20,719 nt of DNA from Blastocatellia bacterium. GTDB lineage: Bacteria; Acidobacteriota; Blastocatellia; Chloracidobacteriales; JADJPF01. A program made the position numbers and the translations under genes. The notes below the pieces were generated by a model. It was not told the origin of the DNA. It worked only from the letters and a program-made list of their open reading frames with translations, and ran no database searches. Below are positions 1 through 7,037 of this stretch, one piece after another (position 1 is the first letter of the stretch; each line of letters begins with the position of its first letter). The stretch is taken from contig JAHFUF010000005.1 of the NCBI GenBank assembly GCA_023265235.1, positions 7,552-28,270 on the forward strand, written 5' to 3'.

Positions 1-52
1 GTAGAAAGGCTTTGTGCTTTTTCAGGAGGCTAGAAAAGCTCCTGCCTCCTAC
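1..52. repeat. REP-like imperfect inverted repeat
   Basis: The segment begins GTAG and ends CCTAC. Read on the minus strand it starts GTAGGAGGC, forms a hairpin (AGGAGGC pairing with GCCTCCT, or CAGGAGC with GCTCCTG carrying a bulge), then a weaker second hairpin, and ends CTTTCTAC. This matches the layout of the paired hairpins at 19942-20008, which also have GTAGG/CCTAC ends. It lies 20 bases past the stop codon of the CDGSH gene, so it may act in 3'-end formation, although no T-run follows it on the minus strand. The left end may continue outside the window. Confidence 0.4.
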
Positions 53-72
53 AAAAGTGTTTTTATAAAAAT

Positions 73-306
73 TTATTTTTTTGGTGGAGGCAAGTCACGA
101 GCCTCTGTTACTGATTGAAAGCTGCAACGACCATGTGCACCATCACAAAAAGGTTTATTAGCACTTTGCCCACAACGACACAAGCCAATAACAGTTCGCC
201 CTGCTAGACCAAATTCTTTGCCCAAAGCATCTTTGATTACAAAATTTCCAGAAATACGAATCGAACCATTATTATTAATAGTGATTTCTACTGGGGAGTC
301 ACTCAT
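73..306 (-). CDS. CDGSH-type iron-sulfur domain protein
   Basis: A 77-residue protein with one CDGSH iron-sulfur (mitoNEET-like) domain. The signature is complete: Cys43-X-Cys45, then Ser48, Pro52, Cys54-Asp-Gly-Ala57-His58, the 3-Cys/1-His set that binds a [2Fe-2S] cluster in this family. The N-terminal half has the short beta-strand pattern (EITINNNGSIRISGNF) that precedes the cluster domain in small bacterial members. There is no signal peptide or membrane helix, so it should be cytosolic. The ATG is preceded by AGGAG with suitable spacing. Bacterial single-domain members are thought to work in redox or Fe-S handling, but their substrates are poorly defined, so no specific role is assigned. 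It is followed by the REP-like hairpin at 1-52. It lies 141 bases downstream of the O-methyltransferase gene in the same direction, and shared transcription is uncertain. Confidence 0.85.
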   Translation of the reverse strand: MSDSPVEITINNNGSIRISGNFVIKDALGKEFGLAGRTVIGLCRCGQSANKPFCDGAHGRCSFQSVTEARDLPPPKK

Positions 307-342
307 AATTTATTCTCCTAGCTAAAGTTATAGTTTTAAGAA

Positions 343-361
343 CCAAGAAAATAATTCTTGG
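343..361 (-). other. Hairpin upstream of the CDGSH gene
   Basis: CCAAGAA and TTCTTGG form a perfect 7-bp stem around AATAA. It sits between the O-methyltransferase stop and the CDGSH start, with only a poor T-stretch on the minus strand. It could be a weak terminator for the methyltransferase or a leader hairpin for the CDGSH gene. A second, weaker inverted repeat (AGTTTTTCTC against GAGAATAACT, one mismatch) lies at 409-430. Confidence 0.3.
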
Positions 362-447
362 CCAACAGTATTTATCACACTTTTTAATATATTGCTTTAA
401 GCTTTAGAAGTTTTTCTCCTGAGAATAACTAGAACTTTTTTTAACTG

Positions 448-1089
448 TTAATCTGCTCGTTTCCAAATTAACATTATTCCATCCCTTACCGTAAGACAGA
501 CATTTTCAACACGACTATCTTGTGTTACTTGCTTATTAAACCTATCTATTGCTTGTGTGTCACTATCTTCTGGCTTAAGTATTCTACCACTCCAAAGTAC
601 ATTATCTACTGCGATTAACCCACCTGGTCTAAGTATTTTTATAGAGGCTTCATAGTAACTAGGGTAATTACCTTTATCAGCATCAATAAAAACCATATCA
701 AGTGGTTCGGTGATTTTTGTAATAGTCTCTAGTGCTGGCCCCATAGAGACTGTAATTTTATGACCATGAGGACTTTCAGCAAAATAACGCTTTGCCATTT
801 CTTCTGCTTTAGGGTCTATATCACAAGTAATCAACTTTCCATCTTCTGGTAAGCCTTCAGCCATCATCAAAGCACTGTAGCCTGTAAACATACCTATTTC
901 TAGAATTCGACGTGCGCCAACTAATCGCACTAGCATTTTTAGAAATTGCCCTTCTATTCGTCCTACTTGCATTTGTGGGGCAGACATTTTTTCGTGTGTT
1001 TCTACTCGTAGACGCTTAAATATTTCATTTTCTGGCTTTGTATGCTCATAAGCATATTGTTCAATCTCTTCATTAATAAATGGAACCAT
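448..1089 (-). CDS. Class I SAM-dependent O-methyltransferase (CCoAOMT/TrmR-like)
   Basis: A 213-residue cytosolic methyltransferase of the caffeoyl-CoA O-methyltransferase-like family (COG4122). Residues 62-72 carry the SAM-binding motif LEIGMFTGYS, and Asp90 after strand 2 is the expected ribose-binding acid. Metal-site residues are visible as Asp136 in FIDADKGNY, and Asp162-Asn163 in VDNVLWSG. The length matches the family. Bacterial relatives either methylate small catechol-like molecules or act on tRNA wobble 5-hydroxyuridine (TrmR/YrrM). The sequence alone does not separate these, so no gene symbol is given. The ATG follows TTAGGAG with good spacing. The gene lies downstream of the parA-partner terminator, so it probably has its own promoter, though none was convincing. 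Confidence 0.88.
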   Translation of the reverse strand: MVPFINEEIEQYAYEHTKPENEIFKRLRVETHEKMSAPQMQVGRIEGQFLKMLVRLVGARRILEIGMFTGYSALMMAEGLPEDGKLITCDIDPKAEEMAKRYFAESPHGHKITVSMGPALETITKITEPLDMVFIDADKGNYPSYYEASIKILRPGGLIAVDNVLWSGRILKPEDSDTQAIDRFNKQVTQDSRVENVCLTVRDGIMLIWKRAD

Positions 1090-1124
1090 TTATATTTCTC
1101 CTAAAAAAATTGTTTCACAAAAAC

Positions 1125-1166
1125 ATTAAAAAACCTATTTTGAATAGGTTTGCCATTATTAATGGC
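1125..1166 (-). terminator. Tandem-hairpin terminator after the parA unit
   Basis: On the minus strand a small hairpin (GCCATT pairing with AATGGC, 1152-1166) is followed at once by a perfect 9-bp stem (AAACCTATT with AATAGGTTT, 1131-1151, 3-base loop) and a run of six T. It lies 37 to 78 bases past the stop codon of the winged-helix gene and should end the parA transcript. Confidence 0.7.
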
Positions 1167-1202
1167 GGGTTGTTTGGGTTTCTAGGGTTGCTGAAAATTT
1201 AC

Positions 1203-2459
1203 CTAAGCCTTTTGTTTGAGCCTAAGAAAATAATCATAAGCTACTTTAGCTAAAATAGCCTCAGGTAAAGCATTCATTGATTGATAATGCTCTAGGATTT
1301 CTGGCAAACAGTCTATTAACGTAATAGGTTCTTTAGATTGTTCTACCTTTTGGCAAATCCCAATAATTATATGTGGCAAAGGATAATTTGTTAACTCAAT
1401 CAACTTAGGAGAGTCTGTAATTGTTACTCCTAATTGCTTACAAACCCCTTTAAGCTCATTTATTCTTACTGTTAAATCTGCTGAAACTGTTTTTATAGGT
1501 ATAGATATATTATTAGCTATAGTTTGATTTGTACTATTAGCTGTAGGTATAGATATAGCGTTAGATATAGGTATACCTTCATTTATAGTTTTACTATTTG
1601 GCCAAACACGCTTTCCTGCTTGGAATGCAAATTTGGTGTCTTCATCAATTAATAGTTCTTTTTGCTCTCTAAGAGACAATATTTTTTCTGGGTCAACTAT
1701 TTTATATACAGGAGGAATTTTTCCTTGATTAGCTTCTATTATTTCTAAAGAGCATTTGACTAAAAGTTCATCAATTGCTTTACGAATAGTAACATGGGAT
1801 TTTATTTGTGTTTTTTCAAGTAATTGTTTAGTCCCTATTCTAATAGTTTCCTTGCCTCGCTCGTTTGCTAGCTTACCTAGTAGTTCAAAAATAATTTGTG
1901 CAGAAAGAGAATGTGTTTCTTGTAATTGAGAAAATAATTCAACCACACTAAGTTGATTATTTTTTGTTGCTGTAGCCAGTGCTGTAGTAGTCGATGTAGG
2001 TATATCTGTATGACTATCTGTATGGCTATTTATACGGCTATCTATAGCATTGGCTGTATGGCTATTTATAGTGCTAGCCGTATCTATAATATTTGTTTTG
2101 GCTAGGTCAAAACTAGAGCTAGCTTTTGTTGCTACTTCTTGTGCTTCTGTAGTTTTATTTTTTATATCGTTAGCTGTACTTACATTTGATTTGCCAGCTA
2201 TATCACCAGATTCTGATCCATTTGTAACTACAGATGGATCGACATAACTAGAATTAGTTTCAGAAAGATTTATAGCACTAGCTGTAGGGTTAGATATAGA
2301 GCTAGGTGTAGGACTAGGTGCAATAGATTCGTTTGATAATCTGTCTAAGTCGTCTAGGTTTTCAATTCCTTGGGCGCGAAGACTTTCTAGCCGTTCTGCG
2401 GTAGGATGTTTTTCTAGCTTAAAAGACAGGGTACGTTTAGGCAGTTGTTTTTTGGACAC
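1203..2459 (-). CDS. ParA-associated protein with predicted winged-helix domain and low-complexity linkers
   Basis: A 418-residue protein encoded directly after parA, with a 23-bp overlap. The GTG start is well supported by AGGAGGT eight bases upstream, inside the parA end. It has no ParB nuclease-fold motif (GERRxRA-like). Four parts can be seen: a basic N-terminal segment (1-42), a Ser/Thr/Asn-rich linker (45-168) with INSHT repeats, a region (171-255) that reads as a winged helix with recognition segment around IGTKQLLEKTQIKSHVTIRKAIDELL, and a helical C-terminal part (328-418) after a second repeat-rich linker (288-325). The position and likely DNA binding suggest a centromere-binding or adaptor partner for ParA, or a repressor of this unit. 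This is inference, since the family was not recognised. Winged-helix partition adaptors are known (TubR; AspA of archaeal pNOB8), but no homology to them is claimed. Confidence 0.6.
   Translation of the reverse strand: MSKKQLPKRTLSFKLEKHPTAERLESLRAQGIENLDDLDRLSNESIAPSPTPSSISNPTASAINLSETNSSYVDPSVVTNGSESGDIAGKSNVSTANDIKNKTTEAQEVATKASSSFDLAKTNIIDTASTINSHTANAIDSRINSHTDSHTDIPTSTTTALATATKNNQLSVVELFSQLQETHSLSAQIIFELLGKLANERGKETIRIGTKQLLEKTQIKSHVTIRKAIDELLVKCSLEIIEANQGKIPPVYKIVDPEKILSLREQKELLIDEDTKFAFQAGKRVWPNSKTINEGIPISNAISIPTANSTNQTIANNISIPIKTVSADLTVRINELKGVCKQLGVTITDSPKLIELTNYPLPHIIIGICQKVEQSKEPITLIDCLPEILEHYQSMNALPEAILAKVAYDYFLRLKQKA
2018..2070 (-). repeat. 36-bp-period in-frame repeat in the ParA partner gene
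   Basis: The 17-mer CTGTATGGCTATTTATA occurs at 2018-2034 and again, identical, at 2054-2070. The 36-bp spacing is exactly twelve codons, and it encodes INSHT twice in the Ser/Thr/Asn-rich linker. Shorter degenerate GCTGTA/GCTATA units continue on both sides. Confidence 0.7.
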
Positions 2460-3207
2460 GAGTTATTACCTCCTCTGCAAGTTCACGATAAGCTTTAGTA
2501 GCACTAGCATGAGGTGCATATTCTACTAAAGTTTGCCTATAGCCTGGTGCTTCTTGCACTCTAACAGTTGCGGGAATAAAAGAAGCAAGTACTAAATCAG
2601 CAAAAGTTTCTTTTAGAGATTGATCTACAGATTCAGTGATTTTTAGACGACCATCATAGAAAGTACGTAACACTCCTAGTATGGATAAATCTTGATTAAA
2701 TTCTTGGATAGACACCACAGTATCTTGCAAATCTTCAATCCCATCTAGGCTTAAATAGTCACATCGAACAGGGATTAATAGGTGAGTTGCTGCCATAAGG
2801 CAAGCTTCTACTATATTTCCTAGGGCTGGCGGGCAGTCAATTACTACATGGCTATAGTTACTAGTACGTTTTAATGCTCTACGCAAGGCAGCAAGGGATT
2901 TAGAAGAGTTTATTCTTTCAATTTTAGCTGATGAAATATGTCCAGGGATCAAGTCTAGGTTTTCTCTTATTTGTTCGTGGATAACTAGTGTTGGATTGAT
3001 AGCACTGTCTATAGATTCATCAAAAAGATGATAAAAAGAGCCTGAAACTTCCTTTTTATCCATCAAAGAACTAGTAGCATTAGCTTGAGGATCGGCATCA
3101 ATTAACAATACTTTTTGCCCTCTTGCCGCTAGTGAAGCACTTAAGTTTACAGCAGTAGTGGTTTTACCAACACCGCCTTTTTGGTTGGCAACAGCAATGA
3201 CTTTCAT
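2437..3207 (-). CDS. parA: ParA/Soj-type partition ATPase
   Basis: A 256-residue ParA-family ATPase counted from the ATG at 3207. The deviant Walker A motif KGGVGKTT is at residues 10-17, the Walker A' motif DADPQAN at 37-43, and the Walker B-like VVIDCPP around 122-128. ParA ATPases bind DNA nonspecifically when ATP-bound and move cargo when a partner protein triggers hydrolysis. There is no N-terminal HTH extension, so it resembles the Soj/type Ib group. A longer reading from a TTG at 3276 is possible but has no Shine-Dalgarno sequence and would contain the predicted promoter. The ATG at 3207 lacks a strong Shine-Dalgarno too, but homologues begin at MKVIAVANQKGG. The rsmG/mnmG-parB neighbourhood of the main chromosomal locus is absent, so this may be an accessory ParA. 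The gene symbol describes the family only. Confidence 0.88.
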   Translation of the reverse strand: MKVIAVANQKGGVGKTTTAVNLSASLAARGQKVLLIDADPQANATSSLMDKKEVSGSFYHLFDESIDSAINPTLVIHEQIRENLDLIPGHISSAKIERINSSKSLAALRRALKRTSNYSHVVIDCPPALGNIVEACLMAATHLLIPVRCDYLSLDGIEDLQDTVVSIQEFNQDLSILGVLRTFYDGRLKITESVDQSLKETFADLVLASFIPATVRVQEAPGYRQTLVEYAPHASATKAYRELAEEVITRVQKTTA

Positions 3208-3232
3208 GTGTTTTTCTAACTTGTTAATAAAA

Positions 3233-3256
3233 TTAAGGAGATCTTTAAGGAGATCT
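3233..3256. repeat. Perfect tandem 12-bp repeat at the parA transcription start
   Basis: TTAAGGAGATCT occurs twice with no spacer (3233-3244 and 3245-3256). It covers roughly +1 to +24 of the predicted parA transcript, 26 bases before the parA ATG. The position suits an operator for autoregulation by ParA or its winged-helix partner. This role is inferred. Confidence 0.75.
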
Positions 3257-3262
3257 CTAGCT

Positions 3263-3290
3263 ATTATATGAAGCAATGCTAGGATAGCAA
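3263..3290 (-). promoter_or_regulatory. Predicted sigma70 promoter of parA
   Basis: Minus-strand TTGCTA (3290-3285), a 16-base spacer and a perfect TATAAT (3268-3263). The predicted start is near 3257, at the edge of the tandem 12-bp repeat, leaving a leader of about 50 bases before the ATG at 3207. Confidence 0.55.
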
Positions 3291-3531
3291 GTTATCTGAT
3301 CAGTTTGTCGGGATTTAAGAGTTTATGTTTTGCTAATCAACTTCTTTTTCTATAAAAGCGCGACAATATTTTTAGTTTTGTAAAGCAAACTAAACACCTT
3401 GCTGTGCATCAATACTGCCTATATTAAAAAACGCCTACAAATTAATGGTAATAACTTTATATTTTCTTAGGATTGCCGGGAACATATTTCTTATCTACAA
3501 GAAAAACATCTCCTAATATTGAGGTTCATTT

Positions 3532-6500
3532 ATGCAAATATTACTTAGAGTAATCCTAGTTGTTCTATTAGTTTTTATTGGCAACACATTAGGTTATGCA
3601 CAGGAAAACTTAACCCCTCCAGAGGTGTCTCGTGAACGCTATAGTGTCATAGGGTTAAACGACAAAATTTATCTTATAGGTGGTCTTGCTAGTCAGCTAC
3701 CAAAAGAAATATCAAAAGAAACACCTAAAAAAACTAAAAGAAAGAAGATTGTAAATCAACCTATCCCTAAAGTGCTTTCCTTAATTGAATGTTATGATCC
3801 TAAAGCTAATAAGCTAGTAAATGTTACTTCCTTACCTATCCCACTCTATGATTTAGCCGCAGTTGTGCTTAATAAGAAGGTTTACCTGATCGGTGGCTAT
3901 AGCACTCATACTAGGGTTAACACCGTTTATTGTTTTAACCCAGAAAATAACAAAATAACCAAAGTTGCTGCTTTACCTCTTGCTCGTGCTGGATCAAGGG
4001 CAGTGGCTTTAGACGGGAAAATATATGTTTTTGGGGGAAAAACAAACCTGCCTAATGCAGACACCTTAGTTTATAACCCAGAATTAAACCGTTGGAAAAA
4101 ACTCTCTCCAATGTCTACTGCTCGCGAACAAGTAGCGGTGAATGTAATCAATGACAAAATTTTGGTTGCTGGTGGGAAAGGGTTAAAAAATTTATCCTTA
4201 ACTACATTTGAAGAATATAACCCTCTGTTAAATGAGTGGAAACAATTGCTTCCTCTACCTAGCCCTCGTGTTAATGCCACAGCTTTAACTTTAGGTAATA
4301 AATTTTATCTTGTTGGGGGCAACAAGTTCGAGAATAGAAAGCTAACATCAATAACAACAATAGATTGTTATGATCCATTAACAAAAACTTGGATAACCCT
4401 ACCCTCTTTATCACTTCCCCAAAATGTTATAGGAGCATCAATACTAGACAAAGAACTTAGCATGTTTACCAGTGAAACAAAGATTTTTACCTTAAATACT
4501 AGCCAATTAGTTGTAGGACAACCTAATAAACTAGCTTCTGATAGTACACTTGTAACATCAGCTATAACACCACTTGTAGCGCCGCCTGTAGTGCTGCCTG
4601 TAGCACAACCTATAGTAAAACCTATAGCACAACCTTTACCTACTCCATCCACTAGGCCAACAATACCACAATCAACGCCATCTCAGCCAAATCAGCCGCC
4701 TCAACAACCTAGTAGACCTACAAATAGAGCACCACTTATTTATCAAATAGCTAACCAATCTGCACATATAGGAGAAGAGGTTTGTTTTACTCCAGAGGTT
4801 TCAGACCCAGAAAATGACAGAGTTACACTTAGTTGTACCCTACCAAATGCAGTTAGATATACTGTTCGAGGTGATACTATTTGTCTAAAGCCTGTTTCAA
4901 GTTATGGAGGGACTGTAACAGGTTATGTAATTGCACGAGATTCATATGGTAATCAGACTAGAGAACCATTTTACCTAGAGGTTTTGGAAAACCACCGCCC
5001 AAGCTTTAGCTATAACCACCAACTAGCTAGCACATTGACTTTATATGCTGGACAAACTCAGGAAATTGATATTCAAGCAACAGATCCTGATAGTAGCCGT
5101 GATCCCAGCCAAGACGGGAGAATCTCTTTATCTTTAGTAACTGCTCCTAGTTTTGTTGATTTTAGGGATTATGGTTATGGACGAGGAAAATTAATCTTTC
5201 ACCCTACAGGAAATTGGAATAGTAATAATAATGAAGTGATAATTGAGGTAAGAGATTTTGGTGTTCCTTCTTTAACTAGTCAGCTAAGGTTTTACATTAA
5301 TGTTAAACAACCTAATCGACCACCTGTGATTGATCATATTCCAGATATAATTCTTCGTGCTGGAGAGACTTTAAGAGTCCCAGTAAATATTTATGACCCT
5401 GATGGTGATTATCTTAAAGTAGAGTTTAATGTAAGCGACTATTCTTTTAGTAATATTTTTCAGTATGTGACAGGTCAATTGCTCTTAACCTCTCCATACA
5501 ATCGTGAAGGACGTTTTACAGTCACTTTAATTGCTACCGATTCAGCAGGAAATCGCGAGCAAGAAACCTTTTATGTTACTGTAGTAATTAACCATGCTCC
5601 TACTATACAGGCTATTTATAATGTTGAAGTTGAAGAAAATACTCAACAACAAGTTAGGATTATAGCTAATGATATTGACAGTAACCGTGATAGTAGAAGT
5701 GATGGTTACTTGACATTAAAACTAATTGACCAACCTGGTTTTATTGATTTTCGTGATGAGGGCTATGGTCAAGCAACTCTAACGATTAGGCCAAAAACAG
5801 GTGATAGTGGTAGAGAAAACCGCAAAAAATATAACATAACTGTAGAAGCTAGAGATAACGGTAATCCGTCGTTAAGCCAAACTGCTAGTTTTGTTGTTAT
5901 AGTAACAGCCCCAAACAGTCCACCAATAATTCGAGGCATTCCTGATCAGGTTATTCGCATTCGTGGCGGAGAACAATACTGTATAGATTTTGCTGTCACA
6001 GACCCAGATAATGACAAGCTGGATGTTGATGTTACATCTGACTACCAACAATATGTTCATGCTAGTGACAGTCGCATTTGTGTCCAGCCAGCAGTAGATT
6101 TTGATGGGAAAATTACAGTCAATATAATTGCAAAAGACTCTCGTGGCAAAATAACTCAAAAAAGTTTTATAGTACGTTCTTTTATTAATCACCAACCATC
6201 TTTTGAGCAATCAATCAATAGCACAACGCTTGAGGAAACCAAAACCCTTTCACTAAAGGTTAGGGCTACTGATAAAGATAGTGAACGTGATAACAGCCAA
6301 GATGGTAGAGTAGAAATAGCTCTAGCACAAGCACCTAGGTTTGTTACTTTTAGAAGTGATGGACAGGGTTCAGGCTCGCTTTTTATCCAGCCTGAGAGCG
6401 GTACCGCAGGAAGTTACACAGTTGAAATAATTGCGACTGATAATGGTAATCCAAGGTTAAGTAGTAGTTTACGTTTTCAGCTTACTGTTACTGATCCTAA

Positions 6501-6786
6501 GGTACTTGAGCCTCCAACTATCTCATCTGTAAAGTTTGAGGCACTAAGGCTAGTAATTATAGGTAATAATTTTGTAGAGCAATGTATAGTAGAGGTTAAT
6601 GGTCAGCAACTGTCAGCAGGGTTTTTTAAGCAAAAGGAAAGCCGTTTAGTACTAACTGGTAAAAGAAAAGCACTTAACTTGGTAGTAGGACAAAACACTA
6701 TTGTTGTAATTTCTGGTGATAGACGCTCTAGTGCTTTTAGCTATTATGTTGAAAAACCGCAAGCAAATAATGCTGACGATGAATAA
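3532..6786 (+). CDS. Secreted Kelch-propeller and cadherin/Ig-like repeat protein
   Basis: A 1084-residue exported protein. A signal peptide (1 to about 23, cleavage near GYA|QEN) is followed by about six Kelch repeats (35-325) with GG pairs after hydrophobic strands, such as VYLIGG and IYVFGG, likely a six-bladed propeller. A Pro/Gln-rich linker (345-398) follows. Then come six beta-sandwich domains that alternate between two types: type A (399-486, 596-687, 796-886) with DPxxD loops, the first and third carrying a Cys pair, and type B (487-594, 688-793, 887-988) with a D-x-DSxRDxxxDG acidic loop and a following F(V/I)(D/T)FR segment. The C-terminal 993-1074 reads as an IPT/TIG-like domain. 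There is no anchor or secretion-sorting motif at the end (ADDE). Cell-surface binding or adhesion is the reasonable guess; the ligand is unknown. GAGG lies 7 bases before the ATG. Confidence 0.8.
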   Translation: MQILLRVILVVLLVFIGNTLGYAQENLTPPEVSRERYSVIGLNDKIYLIGGLASQLPKEISKETPKKTKRKKIVNQPIPKVLSLIECYDPKANKLVNVTSLPIPLYDLAAVVLNKKVYLIGGYSTHTRVNTVYCFNPENNKITKVAALPLARAGSRAVALDGKIYVFGGKTNLPNADTLVYNPELNRWKKLSPMSTAREQVAVNVINDKILVAGGKGLKNLSLTTFEEYNPLLNEWKQLLPLPSPRVNATALTLGNKFYLVGGNKFENRKLTSITTIDCYDPLTKTWITLPSLSLPQNVIGASILDKELSMFTSETKIFTLNTSQLVVGQPNKLASDSTLVTSAITPLVAPPVVLPVAQPIVKPIAQPLPTPSTRPTIPQSTPSQPNQPPQQPSRPTNRAPLIYQIANQSAHIGEEVCFTPEVSDPENDRVTLSCTLPNAVRYTVRGDTICLKPVSSYGGTVTGYVIARDSYGNQTREPFYLEVLENHRPSFSYNHQLASTLTLYAGQTQEIDIQATDPDSSRDPSQDGRISLSLVTAPSFVDFRDYGYGRGKLIFHPTGNWNSNNNEVIIEVRDFGVPSLTSQLRFYINVKQPNRPPVIDHIPDIILRAGETLRVPVNIYDPDGDYLKVEFNVSDYSFSNIFQYVTGQLLLTSPYNREGRFTVTLIATDSAGNREQETFYVTVVINHAPTIQAIYNVEVEENTQQQVRIIANDIDSNRDSRSDGYLTLKLIDQPGFIDFRDEGYGQATLTIRPKTGDSGRENRKKYNITVEARDNGNPSLSQTASFVVIVTAPNSPPIIRGIPDQVIRIRGGEQYCIDFAVTDPDNDKLDVDVTSDYQQYVHASDSRICVQPAVDFDGKITVNIIAKDSRGKITQKSFIVRSFINHQPSFEQSINSTTLEETKTLSLKVRATDKDSERDNSQDGRVEIALAQAPRFVTFRSDGQGSGSLFIQPESGTAGSYTVEIIATDNGNPRLSSSLRFQLTVTDPKVLEPPTISSVKFEALRLVIIGNNFVEQCIVEVNGQQLSAGFFKQKESRLVLTGKRKALNLVVGQNTIVVISGDRRSSAFSYYVEKPQANNADDE

Positions 6787-6812
6787 GCCTATAGAATAAA
6801 GACTAATAGTTT

Positions 6813-6894
6813 ACCTAGGGCGTACATTTCTTATGTATCTTTATAATAATTTTAAGAGCAAAGATACAAAAGCATGTGCCCCCCTAGGGTTTTT
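6813..6894 (+). terminator. Long hairpin and T-run after the Kelch gene
   Basis: CCTAGGG (from 6814) pairs with CCCTAGG (6882-6888), TACAT pairs with ATGT further in, and the inner stem GTATCTTT (6835-6842) pairs perfectly with AAAGATAC (6860-6867). Five T follow at 6890-6894. It begins 27 bases after the stop codon. The arm length is greater than for a usual terminator, so a small mobile-element origin is an alternative. Confidence 0.5.
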
Positions 6895-7037
6895 GCCAAT
6901 ATTTTTTACTTACTTTTGACTTAATCCTAAAAACTCAACCTAAGATATATTGTTCTAAGTTAAGGTTTAGTGCTATTTTTGTTAATACTTTAACAATATT
7001 TTAATTAAAATTTCGCGTTCTTGTACCCGATAATGTT

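Larger units (their letters stand above)
3208..3531. other. Divergent intergenic region between parA and the Kelch gene
   Basis: These 324 bases hold no convincing gene. They contain the predicted parA promoter and its tandem repeat at the left, and an 8-bp perfect inverted repeat (TTTAGTTT at 3371-3378 and AAACTAAA at 3387-3394, 8-base spacer) in the middle. At the right is a weak plus-strand promoter candidate for the Kelch gene (TTGCCG at 3473-3478, 17 bases, TACAAG at 3496-3501), followed by GAGG at 3521-3524 before its ATG. No canonical parS palindrome was found. Confidence 0.6.

Noticed and set aside
1111..1125. TGTTTCACAAAAACA, close to one half of the parS consensus
   Set aside because: Only the left half matches TGTTTCAC; the right half is short and A-rich. 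The parA partner here is not a ParB, so a canonical parS is not expected.
2050..2247. Plus-strand open frame with a hydrophobic start
   Set aside because: It lies wholly inside the repeat-rich linker of the well-supported minus-strand ParA partner gene and has no ribosome binding site.
3208..3276. Longer ParA reading with 23 extra N-terminal residues
   Set aside because: The start would be TTG without a Shine-Dalgarno, and the segment contains the predicted promoter -10 box and tandem repeat.
5872..6210. Minus-strand open frame inside the Kelch gene
   Set aside because: It is antisense to conserved cadherin-like domains and has Cys/Asn/Thr-rich composition without a domain. Two similar frames at 4071-4280 and 4368-4652 were rejected for the same reason.
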